Shown one piece after another: positions 43,910 to 52,412 of a stretch of DNA of 64,000 bases. The position numbers were made by a program, and so were the translations under genes. The notes under the pieces were generated by a model. The model made no database searches, was not told the origin of the DNA, and worked only from the letters and a program-made list of their open reading frames with translations. This DNA comes from Pseudomonas sp. JM0905a. Lineage in GTDB: Bacteria > Pseudomonadota > Gammaproteobacteria > Pseudomonadales > Pseudomonadaceae. Location of the stretch: assembly GCF_014700075.1 (NCBI RefSeq), contig NZ_JACXBU010000006.1, positions 186,001 to 250,000 on the forward strand, in the 5' to 3' direction. The stretch's first letter is position 1. The number at the start of each line of letters is the position of its first letter.

Positions 43910-45819
43910 TAGTCGGCACGGCGGGGCATATCGACCACGGCAAGACGGCGCTCCTCAAGGCCCTTACCGGGCTGGAGGGCGACCGCCGCCCGGCCGAGCG
44001 CGAACGTGGCATCACCATCGACCTCGGCTACCTCCATGCCGACCTGGGCGATGGCCGGCCCACCGCCTTCATCGACGTACCCGGCCATGAGCGCTTCGTC
44101 CACAACATGCTGGCCGGTGCCTGCGGTATCGATCTGTTGCTGCTGGTGGTCGCCGCCGACGACGGCGTAATGCCGCAAACCCGCGAACACCTCGCCATTG
44201 CCGAACTGCTGGGCATCCGCCGCGCCCTGGTGGCCCTGACCAAGATCGACCGAGTGGATGAACGGCGCCTTGCGGAAGTGCAATCCGAAGTCACTGCACT
44301 GCTGGCGCCGGGGTCGCTGGCAGGCGCCGAACTCTGCCCGGTGGACAGCTTGAGCGGCCGGGGCATCGACGCGCTGCGCCAAGCACTCCTCTCGGAGGCC
44401 TCGCGCCCTGTCGGTCGTGGCAGTGACGGCTACTTTCGCTTGCCCATCGACCGAGCCTTCAGCGTTTCCGGCGCGGGCGTGGTGGTCACCGGTACCGCAT
44501 TTGCCGGGCGGGTGAGCATTGGGGACGAGTTGATCCTCAGCCCCTCCGGCCGAACCGTGCGCGTGCGCGGCCTGCACGCGCGCAACCTGCAGGTCGAAGA
44601 GGCCGAAGCCGGCCAGCGCGTGGCCCTGAACATCACCGGCGAACGCCTGGCCCTGGAGCACATCCACCGTGGCGATTGGCTGCTGGCCCAGCCGCTGCTG
44701 GCGCCCACCACCCGCGTGGATATCGAACTGCGCCTGCTCCCCGGCGAAGCCCACGACCTGGTCCACTGGACGCCGGTGCACGTCCACCTCGGCGCCCAGG
44801 ACGTCACCGGCCGTGTGGCCCTGCTGGAAGCGAACAGCCTGGCGCCCGGCCGCAGCGGCCTTGCCCAATTGCTGCTGAATGCGCCCGTCCACGCGGTACA
44901 TGGGGACCGCCTGGTGCTGCGCGACCAGTCCGCCCAGCGCACCCTCGGCGGCGGCTGCGTACTCGACCCCTTCGCCCCGGCGCGCAACCGCCGCACACCG
45001 GAACGCCTCGCCCAGCTGCAGGCATTGCGGGGCGATGGATTGGAATCCGCGCTGCCAGCCCTGCTTGGTGTTGCCGACAATGGTCTCGACCCGCAACGGC
45101 TGGAGCGCCAGTTCAATCGCCCGCGTAACGGCTGGGCCTTGCCCGCAGATGCCCTGGAAATCCCCACACGGCTGGGCCCGCGCCTGTTCGCCCAATCGCG
45201 CTGGCAGGCCCTGGGGCAGCAACTGCTCGACGGACTCGCACGCTTCCACGCCGAACTCCCCGACGAACTCGGCCCGGACCGCGACCGCCTGCGGCGCTAC
45301 GCGCTATCCGAACTGGAACGCCCCGTCTTCATCGCCTTGCTGGAACAACACCTCGCCAGCGGCGCCGTGCAAACCAGCGGCCCCTGGCTGCACCTGCCCG
45401 ATCACCGCGTACAACTGAGCGACGCCGACGAAGCCCTGCGCCAACGCATCTGGCCACTCATGGAGGCCGGCCACTTCGACCCACCCTGGGTCCGCGACCT
45501 CGCCCGTGAGCTGAGCGTGGAAGAGGGCGCCATGCGTCTGCTGGAACGCAAACTCGCCCGACTCGGCCTGCTGCACCAGGTAGTCAAGGACCTGTTCTAC
45601 CCCGACGAGGCCATCCAGCAATTGGCAATACACGCCCGGCAACTGCAAGACGAACAAGGCACCATCAAAGCCGCCGCCTGGCGCGACCAGATCGGCATCG
45701 GCCGCAAACGCAGCATCCAGCTACTGGAATACTTCGACCGCATCGGCTTCACTCGCCGCATCGGCGACCAACGCAAGATCAGGGAAGACTCCGCCCTGGC
45801 CCAAGTGCCAAAGCCCTGA
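43906..45819 (+). CDS. selB: Selenocysteine-specific elongation factor SelB
   Basis: A 637-residue translation factor that starts at GTG. GTPase motifs are [26 protein letters not shown] and LTKID. The C-terminal half contains the winged-helix repeats that bind the SECIS hairpin ([48 protein letters not shown]). It brings Sec-tRNA to the UGA of fdnG, encoded 6 kb upstream. It ends 11 bp before tRNA-Sec, which suggests a sel block with tRNA processing from the same region. Confidence 0.97.
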   Translation: MIVGTAGHIDHGKTALLKALTGLEGDRRPAERERGITIDLGYLHADLGDGRPTAFIDVPGHERFVHNMLAGACGIDLLLLVVAADDGVMPQTREHLAIAELLGIRRALVALTKIDRVDERRLAEVQSEVTALLAPGSLAGAELCPVDSLSGRGIDALRQALLSEASRPVGRGSDGYFRLPIDRAFSVSGAGVVVTGTAFAGRVSIGDELILSPSGRTVRVRGLHARNLQVEEAEAGQRVALNITGERLALEHIHRGDWLLAQPLLAPTTRVDIELRLLPGEAHDLVHWTPVHVHLGAQDVTGRVALLEANSLAPGRSGLAQLLLNAPVHAVHGDRLVLRDQSAQRTLGGGCVLDPFAPARNRRTPERLAQLQALRGDGLESALPALLGVADNGLDPQRLERQFNRPRNGWALPADALEIPTRLGPRLFAQSRWQALGQQLLDGLARFHAELPDELGPDRDRLRRYALSELERPVFIALLEQHLASGAVQTSGPWLHLPDHRVQLSDADEALRQRIWPLMEAGHFDPPWVRDLARELSVEEGAMRLLERKLARLGLLHQVVKDLFYPDEAIQQLAIHARQLQDEQGTIKAAAWRDQIGIGRKRSIQLLEYFDRIGFTRRIGDQRKIREDSALAQVPKP

Positions 45820-45830
45820 TCACGAGTTAT

Positions 45831-45926
45831 GGAAGGCAAGCACGCCCGGTGGCGTGGCCGGGCTTCAAACCCGGTGGGGGACGGCAGCCGTTCCTGGGTG
45901 AGTTCGACTCTCACTGCCTTCCGCCA
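45831..45926 (+). tRNA. selC: tRNA-Sec (UCA anticodon)
   Basis: The acceptor arms GGAAGGCA and TGCCTTCC form the 8-bp stem unique to tRNA-Sec, followed by G and an encoded CCA. The anticodon loop CTTCAAA with TCA at 45865-45867 is closed by CCGGG/CCCGG. A long variable arm (GGGGGACGGCAGCCGTTCCTGGG region) and a TTCGA T-loop are present. Length is 96 nt. Confidence 0.97.
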
Positions 45927-46191
45927 CTTTCCCTTCACTCTTCAGAGAGCGGCCCGTCCCACTGTCGCCAGGACGGCCGAAGGGCGCATTTCATTGCCGC
46001 GCACGCTGTACGACGGACGGTCATCCCAAGTGGATGCCGGGCTCTTGCGGCGGTCATGGGGGCTCAGCACTATTTGCAGCAGTTCACTCGGGAGTTGATC
46101 CGCTCTGCGAGGGGCACAGCAAGAGCAGCACTGCAAAAGAAAAGCGCCTCCATGAAGGTGCACTTACGCACAGCGACTATTAGGAGTTGAT

Positions 46192-46476
46192 ATGACCATC
46201 CGATTCGCACTGGGTAGCGCGCTGGTACTCATGGCAAGCGTTTCGTTTGCCGCCGCCCCCGCCGCCAAGAAGCCGAACAGCGATAACTATTACCTGAACT
46301 GGCAGGAGCGTAACGGCGCCATCGCGCTGGATACCGTGTGCAGCAAGAACGAGAAGGGCTCGACGCAGTTCCGTAATTGCCAGAAGCACGCCCAGGTGAT
46401 TTTCCGCAACTCGTGCACCCAGTCGAAAGACCCGGCCAGCAAGTGGTGCATTGCGCAGAGCCAGTACAAGCCCTGA
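46192..46476 (+). CDS. Small secreted four-cysteine protein, unknown
   Basis: A 94-residue protein with a clear signal peptide (MTIRFALGSALVLMASVSFAAA) and a mature part with four cysteines (DTVCSKN, RNCQKH, NSCTQSK, KWCIAQS), which could form two disulfides. TAGGAG precedes the ATG. It is 265 bp after tRNA-Sec, and I do not recognise a family. Basic and Asn/Gln-rich composition differs from neighbours. It stands alone with about 160 bp to the next gene. Confidence 0.75.
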   Translation: MTIRFALGSALVLMASVSFAAAPAAKKPNSDNYYLNWQERNGAIALDTVCSKNEKGSTQFRNCQKHAQVIFRNSCTQSKDPASKWCIAQSQYKP

Positions 46477-46638
46477 GTTCATATCGGTAGCGGGAGCGAA
46501 GCCGAACTTCGACCCGCCGGCTGCCTTCCCCCTTTGCGCTCTCGACCGCTGGGTAGAGAGTTGCTGCCGTCGCCAATCCCGCGCGTATATTGAGTAGTTG
46601 ACCATTGCAATGGCGCTTCTCACCGCGGGAGGCCAGCG

Positions 46639-47082
46639 ATGAACGCACCAAAATGCCTGGCTCTGGTTCTGATGGCGGTCTTTCTTTGCGGATGCGCAAA
46701 CGACGCCAGGAAAGAGATAGTCCAGGTCAAAATGAACGCCACCCAGCGAAACGCCGGGAAAGTCGCCCAGGCGATGCTGGTGCCACGGGGCGACGATACG
46801 AGCATTTCCCTGGTCATCGGCGGCGTACCGTCCTACACCACCCGGCCTGTCCGTCTTTACACCTATATCTATCCGGGAACCTGCGCGAATCAGGGCGCCT
46901 CACCCGCCTATGGGCTGAACCGGACGCTGATTACCGACCGCCGCTTCCGGGGCGGTGTGTGGTGGATGTCGAAGTCTGCGCCGGTGTCTCTCTCGACGCT
47001 TCGCGCGAGTGACCATTCTCTCGTGCTTCGGACGACCCCGGCGGACGGCGACTATGACATCTTCTGTGGGGATATCCGCTAG
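46639..47082 (+). CDS. Small lipoprotein, unknown function
   Basis: A 147-residue protein with a lipobox (LVLMAVFLCGC-ANDA, Cys at about 20) and a mature part containing VVIGG-like strands (ISLVIGGVPSYTTRPVRLYTYIYPGTCANQGASPAYGLNR) with two further Cys. GGGAGG precedes the ATG by six bases. Codon use is less G/C-biased than flanking genes. No family recognised; it may belong with the preceding small secreted protein as a tRNA-adjacent insert. Confidence 0.72.
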   Translation: MNAPKCLALVLMAVFLCGCANDARKEIVQVKMNATQRNAGKVAQAMLVPRGDDTSISLVIGGVPSYTTRPVRLYTYIYPGTCANQGASPAYGLNRTLITDRRFRGGVWWMSKSAPVSLSTLRASDHSLVLRTTPADGDYDIFCGDIR

Positions 47083-47204
47083 GGCACGCACCGTGCGTAA
47101 CGGGAATGCCATGCAGAATCTCCGGTGCGTATGGCGCCCCCTACCAACGCTATCGCTACTGACCCCTTTCGCGAGTGAATTCGCACACAGGTGTCAGGAT
47201 CATC

Positions 47205-47290
47205 CGTCGTAGGGTGGACCACGCTTCTTCGGTCCACCATTCGAGGCCCGGTATGGCGTCGTTGGTGGATGGAAAAGCGCCAACCACCCT
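47205..47290. repeat. GTAGGGTGGACC-type intergenic repeat
   Basis: CGTAGGGTGGACCACGCTTC and CGGTCCACC form an inverted pair, and the element closes with CCAACCACCCTAC in reverse. It is a dispersed Pseudomonas-style repeat in the 256-bp spacer between two convergent genes; nothing else is seen in that spacer. Confidence 0.55.
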
Positions 47291-47338
47291 ACAAGGCTGC
47301 GGCACTGACCTGGACTCTCCCGCAATCGGCCTGAAGGG

Positions 47339-47806
47339 CTACTCGCACAGCTGCCCGCGTTTCGCCTCGGGCATCAGGGCCATGTATTGCTTGCCGCTCA
47401 TGTGCACCAGTTCGTCGTGGCGGCCGGACTCGAAGTAGATGTCCGACTGCTCGGTGAGCGACTGGTCGATCAGGGTTTCGAGGCCGAAGAGGTTGCCGAC
47501 GGCGGGGATGGCGCCGATGTCGCAGTCGGCGAAGCGTTTGCCGAAGTCACGTTCGCGCACCAGGCGCCAGTGGCGGTGGGTGAGCTTGTGCACCCTCTCC
47601 AGGTCGACATGGCGCGAGGCCGGGACCACGGCCATCATCCAGTGGCCCTGGAAGTCGTCGAGGATGACCGGTTTGGCCATCTGCTGAGGTGGAATGCCGG
47701 CGCGACGGGCGGCTTCGCGGGTGGTCATGGCGGCTCTGTGACTGAGCAGGTCGAAGCGGGTCTTGTGCTGCGAGAGGCAGCTCTGCAACTGGGTGATCAT
47801 GGTCAT
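47339..47806 (-). CDS. YbaK/ProX-like aminoacyl-tRNA deacylase domain protein
   Basis: A 155-residue protein resembling free-standing editing domains that hydrolyse mischarged tRNA. Features include HKTRFDLLSHRAAMTTREAARRAGIP, QMAKPVILDDFQGHWMMAVVPASRHVD and the region AIPAVGNLFGLETLIDQSLTEQSDIYFESGRHDELVHMSG. The ATG at 47806 follows GGAGG at ideal spacing; the upstream in-frame extension is not protein-like. It is first in a minus-strand series but 163 bp from the next gene. Confidence 0.83.
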   Translation of the reverse strand: MTMITQLQSCLSQHKTRFDLLSHRAAMTTREAARRAGIPPQQMAKPVILDDFQGHWMMAVVPASRHVDLERVHKLTHRHWRLVRERDFGKRFADCDIGAIPAVGNLFGLETLIDQSLTEQSDIYFESGRHDELVHMSGKQYMALMPEAKRGQLCE

Positions 47807-47969
47807 GGGACACCTCCTGCCAGGCTCTGGCCTGTCGCTCCCGGTAAGCCAGTGGTGCCGGCACACAAGGAGGAGCCTCCCGCTCCCCACCCGACATCGG
47901 CGCAGGCCGGTGCCTTGTGGATAAGTTTAGTGACGGGGCGGGCCAAGGCGGCGGGAAGCGCCGACCGGT

Positions 47970-48473
47970 TCAGGGCAGGTCGCGGCGCATGGCCACGCGA
48001 TTGCGCAGGCCGGAGCGGGATTCGGCCTCCAGAATGTGCTGTAGGCGCTCGCCGCATGCCTCCGGCGCGAGTGCGCTAAAGCCCAGACGTTCGTAGAAGG
48101 GGCGATTCCAGGGCACATGGGCGAAGGTGGTGAGGGTCAAGGCGGCGTACCCGGCATCACGCCCGTGCTCGATTGCCGTTGCCAGCAGCGCTCGACCCAG
48201 GCCCTTGCCGCCCTGCTCGGGCGTGACGCTCATTTCACAGACATGCAGCTCATCCCCGGCGGCCTCCGCCGCCAGAAAACCCGCCACGGCAACTCTCGGA
48301 GCCAGTGCGACCCACAGCAGGCCGTTGGCCCGGGCGTGCTGCAGGCGATCCAGGGGCAGGGTGTCGCCGCGATGTTCAGGTGGCAGGTCATCCGGGCTGA
48401 ACAGTTCCGTGGCGCTCCGCTCGATGGCGGCCAACAGTGGCAAGTCAGTCGCTGTGGCGAGGCGGATGGTCAT
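47970..48473 (-). CDS. GNAT family N-acetyltransferase
   Basis: A 167-residue acetyltransferase with the acetyl-CoA loop GGKGLGRALLATAIEHGRDAG and the C-terminal FYERLGFSAL. It likely acts on a small amine; the substrate is unknown. It starts at ATG 48473, 5 bp after the previous GNAT gene's stop, so the two are probably co-transcribed. They are different subfamilies rather than duplicates. Confidence 0.86.
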   Translation of the reverse strand: MTIRLATATDLPLLAAIERSATELFSPDDLPPEHRGDTLPLDRLQHARANGLLWVALAPRVAVAGFLAAEAAGDELHVCEMSVTPEQGGKGLGRALLATAIEHGRDAGYAALTLTTFAHVPWNRPFYERLGFSALAPEACGERLQHILEAESRSGLRNRVAMRRDLP

Positions 48474-48478
48474 GGGGC

Positions 48479-48976
48479 TCAATCCGTAAGGGTTTTGTCC
48501 ATCTGTACCAGGGCGATGCGACGGCCTTCCGGGGAAATCCGCTCGACGATGGCGCGTGGCTGGTAGCCGAGGCGGGTGTAGAGCAGCAGGCCGCCGGCGT
48601 TGGCGTTGAAACAGGAGACCTTCATCAGTTTGGCCTTGTACTGCTCGCGGGCCTGTCGCTCCATGGCTTCGATCAGGAACTGGGCCACGCCGTGCCCACG
48701 GGCCCAGAGGGCCACCATCATGTTGCCCAGGGCGCAGAACTCGCCGTGCTGCCATTGGTAGAAGTTGGCGAAACCGGCGACCTTGCCGTCCAGCAGGGCG
48801 ACGGTGCTGCCCCGGCGTTCGGCCATGGCGGCGGCCAGCTGGCCGACGGTCAGGGGCCAACTGGCCTTGGGGTAGGCGAAGAAGAGTTCGTCCGCATCCT
48901 GGGGGAAGCGGACGACTTCGTGCAGGTCCTCGGCGATGGCGGTGCGGTATTGCAGATGGGGATTGGCTGCGGACAT
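48479..48976 (-). CDS. GNAT family N-acetyltransferase
   Basis: A 165-residue acetyltransferase: N-terminal YRTAIAEDLHEVVRFP, central VAGFANFYQWQHGEFCALGNMMVALWARGHGVAQFLIEAME (acetyl-CoA site RGHGVA) and C-terminal VSCFNANAGGLLLYTRLGYQPR. It is encoded on the minus strand directly upstream of the second GNAT gene. The substrate is unknown. It begins 7 bp past the stop of the DUF4136 lipoprotein, again suggesting a single transcript. Confidence 0.86.
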   Translation of the reverse strand: MSAANPHLQYRTAIAEDLHEVVRFPQDADELFFAYPKASWPLTVGQLAAAMAERRGSTVALLDGKVAGFANFYQWQHGEFCALGNMMVALWARGHGVAQFLIEAMERQAREQYKAKLMKVSCFNANAGGLLLYTRLGYQPRAIVERISPEGRRIALVQMDKTLTD

Positions 48977-48983
48977 GCGGTCC

Positions 48984-49541
48984 TCAATGCGGCGGATATT
49001 GTTCGATCACCTTGGCGATCGTTTCACGGATGGCGGCCTCGCGCTCGGCCGGGCTCGGCGGCGCGCTCTTCATGATCTGTTCGGCGCTGCCACGCCAGAC
49101 CAGCTTGCCGTCCTTGCTGTCGTACAGGTCCACCTGAATGGTGGCGACCTTGTAGTTGTACGTGCGGGTTTCGGTGTAGGCCGGCCCGCCCCAGTAACCT
49201 CCCCAATAGCCGCCCCAGGCGCCACCGTAGTTGTAGCTGGTCTGCTGTTGGCGCTCGTCGACTATCAGCCAGGACTGGACGTTGAGGTCGGCCTTGCCAT
49301 TGGCGGCCGGGCGCAGGCCGCGCTGGTCGAGCTGCTGGCTGACGGCATCAAGGATGCGTTGTTCGGTGAGGTCACTCTTGATGCGCGGATCATCGGGGCT
49401 GTACTGCAGGGCAGGTTCCTTCCAGCTCCAGCTGCGATAGGCACCGAAGTCGCGGGTACTGTCGTAATCGCGGTTTACGTTGTAGCTCTGGCAGGCCGCC
49501 AGGAGCAGGGCGGTGGATAGGAGTAACGTGCGGCGGATCAT
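48984..49541 (-). CDS. DUF4136 lipoprotein
   Basis: A 185-residue exported lipoprotein (LLLSTALLLAACQSYNV, lipobox LAAC). Mature part has the DUF4136 pattern: DYDSTRDFGAYRSWSWKEP, then a GGxWGGYWGG low-complexity loop and VDLYDSKDGKLVWRGSAEQIM. Role unknown; the family is a common outer-membrane/periplasmic lipoprotein group in Pseudomonas. A second, related copy lies 140 bp upstream on the same strand. The ATG at 49541 follows GGAGATTCC-like spacing. Confidence 0.88.
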   Translation of the reverse strand: MIRRTLLLSTALLLAACQSYNVNRDYDSTRDFGAYRSWSWKEPALQYSPDDPRIKSDLTEQRILDAVSQQLDQRGLRPAANGKADLNVQSWLIVDERQQQTSYNYGGAWGGYWGGYWGGPAYTETRTYNYKVATIQVDLYDSKDGKLVWRGSAEQIMKSAPPSPAEREAAIRETIAKVIEQYPPH

Positions 49542-49678
49542 GGCGGAATCTCCTCTGCCGGAATCATTATCGAAACGCAAGGCTGGGCGGTCGGCAAGGG
49601 GAATTTGCGGGCTTTGTGGAGTGGTGGATCGCCTCCTGCATGGCCCCTGGTCCCGGGCAGGAGGGCTCGCCACGAAGG

Positions 49679-50278
49679 TCAGTGCGGCGGGTAGTCGTCG
49701 AGCGCATCCTTCACGGCCTGCCGCAAGGCGCTGACGCTCTCGCTGCGGCTGCCGTTGGCGTATGCCTCGCCGCTGCCGCTCCACACCGGCTGGTTGTCGT
49801 GGGCATCGAAGAACTGCAGGTAGACCACCGCCACCTGTTCCTCGTAGGTGCGCACCACCGGCACGCTGGCCCAGGCGCCGTATTGGTCGTGCCAGGGGCC
49901 GCTGCCGTAGTAGGCGCCGGCGTAGTCGTCGTACTGCCGCAGGCGCCGCTCGTATTGCAGGCTGGCGGTGACCTTGAGGTCGGCCTGGCCGGGGTCGCGG
50001 GCCTGGCGCAGGCCGTGCTGGTCGAGGCCGGCATTGACCATGTCGGCCATCTGTTCGGGCGTCGTCCAGTTGTTGCCGGCGGGAAGCTGGCCGTCGAGCC
50101 AGGTCCAGCTGCGATAGCGGCCAAAGTCGCGCGGCGCCGCGGGGTAGGCGCTGCGGTCGAAGGTGGTGGCCGCGCCCGGCGGGGCGGGCGGCAGCGGGCG
50201 GGACTCGGCCTTGTACGGATTGGGGCTCTGGCAGGCGCCGAGCAGCAGCGTGAGGGCGAGCAGTGCCGGACGTTTCAT
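49679..50278 (-). CDS. DUF4136 lipoprotein (paralogue)
   Basis: A 199-residue lipoprotein (LLALTLLLGACQSPN, lipobox LGAC) sharing with its neighbour the RDFGRYRSWTW motif, the Tyr/Gly-rich loop (YDDYAGAYYGSGPWHDQYG) and the end AVKDALDDYPPH versus IAKVIEQYPPH. The two arose by an old tandem duplication. Function unknown. It sits 11 bp after cmoM, so it belongs to the cmoM transcript. Confidence 0.88.
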   Translation of the reverse strand: MKRPALLALTLLLGACQSPNPYKAESRPLPPAPPGAATTFDRSAYPAAPRDFGRYRSWTWLDGQLPAGNNWTTPEQMADMVNAGLDQHGLRQARDPGQADLKVTASLQYERRLRQYDDYAGAYYGSGPWHDQYGAWASVPVVRTYEEQVAVVYLQFFDAHDNQPVWSGSGEAYANGSRSESVSALRQAVKDALDDYPPH

Positions 50279-50289
50279 GGGGCCTCCGT

Positions 50290-51039
50290 TCAAAGCGGGC
50301 GGCAGATCCAGTGCAGGTAACGACCCAATCCCTGATAGCTGGGATGGCGGCGGTAGGCGAGCTCCATTTCCAGCAGGTCCACCAGTTCGGCCTTGGCCTG
50401 GAACTCCTGGGGCATGTAGTCGTGGAACACCCGCACACCGCTCTGTCTTTCGACCTGCCAGTGACCGTCGAGTTGTTTCGCCAGGTCGCGCGGATCCAGC
50501 GGTTGCTGCGGGGTCAGGCTCTGTCCTTCGCCGGCGAACTTGTGCTTGCGCAGCTTGCGGAAGTGGCCCTTGAGCAGGTTGCGGTAGATCAGCGCGTCCT
50601 TGTTGTAGAAGGCCAGCGACAGCATCCCGTCCTTGGCGGTGAGCTGGTGCAGCACCGGCAGGATGGCGTGCGGATCGGCCAGCCATTCCAGCACGGCGTG
50701 GCACAGCACCAGGTCGTAGGGCTCGGTGAGCTGGCCGAGCAGCTCCTGCCAGGGTGCCTGGATGAAGGTGGCGGCGTGGCCGGCCTCGGCGAAGCGCTGA
50801 CGGGCGCCCTCGAGCATGGGCTCGGCGGGTTCGGCGAGGGTCACCTGGTGGCCGCGTTCCGCCAGCCAGAGGGCCATGTGGCCGAGGCCGGCGCCAACAT
50901 CCAGCACCCGCAGCGGTCGGTCGGGGAGGACTTCCGACAGGTCGGCCTGGAGTACGGCGAGACGGATGGCGCCCTTGGCGCCGCCGTAGATCTTTTCGGC
51001 GAATCGAGTCGCCAGTTCATCGAAATGACGGTCGCTCAT
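50290..51039 (-). CDS. cmoM: tRNA 5-carboxymethoxyuridine methyltransferase CmoM
   Basis: A 249-residue SAM-dependent methyltransferase (formerly SmtA). It begins SDRHFDELATRFAEKIYGGAKGAIRLAVLQADL, has the SAM loop VLDVGAGLGHMALWLAERG and ends with the family-typical FHDYMPQ, ELVDLLEMELAYRRHPSYQGLGRYLHWICR. It makes the methyl ester of cmo5U34 in certain tRNAs. The start overlaps the preceding MazG-like gene by 4 bp, indicating translational coupling. Confidence 0.92.
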   Translation of the reverse strand: MSDRHFDELATRFAEKIYGGAKGAIRLAVLQADLSEVLPDRPLRVLDVGAGLGHMALWLAERGHQVTLAEPAEPMLEGARQRFAEAGHAATFIQAPWQELLGQLTEPYDLVLCHAVLEWLADPHAILPVLHQLTAKDGMLSLAFYNKDALIYRNLLKGHFRKLRKHKFAGEGQSLTPQQPLDPRDLAKQLDGHWQVERQSGVRVFHDYMPQEFQAKAELVDLLEMELAYRRHPSYQGLGRYLHWICRPL

Positions 51040-51338
51040 GTGAAGCGCCTTTCGCTGTCGGTGAGCTTGGCGCGCACCACGGCATCCATGTCCAGGCCGA
51101 GTTCGGCACAGAGCAGCAGGAGGTAGAGGACGATGTCGCCCACTTCCTGGCCGGCGTGGGCGAGTTTTTCCGGGGGCAGCTGGCGCGACTGGTCTTCGCT
51201 CAACCATTGGAAGATTTCCACCAGCTCGGCCATTTCCACGCTGGCGGCCATGGCCAGGTTCTTCGGGCTGTGGAATTGCCGCCAGTCATTGTGATCGCGG
51301 ATGGCATGCAGGCGGGCGGTGATTTCGTCGAGGTTCAT
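51036..51338 (-). CDS. MazG-like nucleotide pyrophosphohydrolase (RS21-C6 type)
   Basis: A 100-residue all-alpha NTP pyrophosphatase. The metal-binding helices show ExxE in VEMAELVEIFQWL and ExxD in EVGDIVLYLLLL. Small members of this family hydrolyse dCTP or modified nucleotides to monophosphates, a house-cleaning job. GGAGAGCC precedes the ATG. Coupled to cmoM by a 4-bp overlap. Confidence 0.9.
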   Translation of the reverse strand: MNLDEITARLHAIRDHNDWRQFHSPKNLAMAASVEMAELVEIFQWLSEDQSRQLPPEKLAHAGQEVGDIVLYLLLLCAELGLDMDAVVRAKLTDSERRFT

Positions 51339-51391
51339 GGGGCTCTCCTTGAGCCGTCAATGGTCCCGCCGCTTGCACCGCCATGCAAGGG

Positions 51392-52246
51392 TCAGCCGAG
51401 GGGACGCCAGCTTCCGGTCATGTGCGGGGTGTCGTTCTTGCCACGCAGGGCGAGCTGGCCGGAGGGCCCTGGCGCACTGGCCAGCAGGGTGACTTCGGCG
51501 GGCAGCAGCACGGGTTTCTGGAAGCGCACCTCCACTTCGTAGCCGGCGGCGGGCAGGTGGATTTCCAGCGCCGCCAGGCTGCGCGCCTTGTTCCACAGGC
51601 CGTGGGCGATGGCGCGAGGGAAGCCGAAGAGCCTGGCGCTGGCCGCTGCAAGGTGGATGGGGTTGTAGTCGCCGGCCACCCGCGCATAGCGCCGGCCGAT
51701 GTTGGCGTCGGCGTACCACTGGTCCAGGTGATCCAGGGGAAGGTTCTCCACCGCAGCGCGCGCCTCGGGCTGGCCGGACAGGCGCAGGCCACGGAAGAGG
51801 ATGCGGCTGTCGCCTTCCCAGACCAGGCCGAGCTGGTCTTCCAGGCGGGTGATCAGGCTGAAGGTGACGCCCTTTTCATGGGGCTGCAGGTCGGCCGCCT
51901 CCACGCTGACGGTGAACGGCCCGAAGCCGCCCAGCGCCCGGAGTACGCGGATACGGTTTTCCAGGTGCACCAGGCCCAGCAGCAGGAAGGGGAAGCGCGG
52001 GTCGGTGAGCAGGCGCATCTGCAGCGGGAAGGCGAGGATGTGCGGGTAGGTTGCCGGTAGCAGGCCTTTGTCGCTGAAGCCGCAGACGCTGCGGTAGCGC
52101 GCCAGGTGTCCGGCGTCGACGCTCACCTGGCAGCGCACGCCCAGCTCGGGCAGGGTCTTGCCGCGTGTGCCGCGGCGTACAGCGGCGCGGGCGAACAGGC
52201 CGGGGAGGGCGGGCGGTGCGGTCAGATCGAGCCAGTCGGTGGCCAT
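51392..52246 (-). CDS. MaoC-like acyl dehydratase / (R)-specific enoyl-CoA hydratase
   Basis: A 284-residue double hotdog protein. The C-terminal half holds the hydratase signature DYNPIHLAAASARLFGFPRAIAHGLW (Asp and His catalytic). It would hydrate trans-2-enoyl-CoA or dehydrate 3-hydroxyacyl groups. The ATG at 52246 follows AAGGAG. It is divergent from the AraC gene at 52413 and lies near the FabG-like and thiolase genes, which together would form a short acyl-CoA chain of reactions. Confidence 0.88.
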   Translation of the reverse strand: MATDWLDLTAPPALPGLFARAAVRRGTRGKTLPELGVRCQVSVDAGHLARYRSVCGFSDKGLLPATYPHILAFPLQMRLLTDPRFPFLLLGLVHLENRIRVLRALGGFGPFTVSVEAADLQPHEKGVTFSLITRLEDQLGLVWEGDSRILFRGLRLSGQPEARAAVENLPLDHLDQWYADANIGRRYARVAGDYNPIHLAAASARLFGFPRAIAHGLWNKARSLAALEIHLPAAGYEVEVRFQKPVLLPAEVTLLASAPGPSGQLALRGKNDTPHMTGSWRPLG

Positions 52247-52412
52247 CGGGGATCTCCTTGAGGTGAATGGCACTCAGCATAGCCAGCGCCTTCCCATGCA
52301 CATTGGCCGTCCCTCCCGGGACGGCGGCAGGGCAGTCAATCGCGGCCTTGAGCGGCGGGGAAGAAGCCGCATAAGATTGCCGCGACTCGCAGACAACAAG
52401 AATTCTCCGAAA

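Noticed and set aside
45926-47338. Genomic island integrated at tRNA-Sec
   Set aside because: No integrase, no direct repeat of the tRNA 3' end and only two small genes; kept only as a weak hint.
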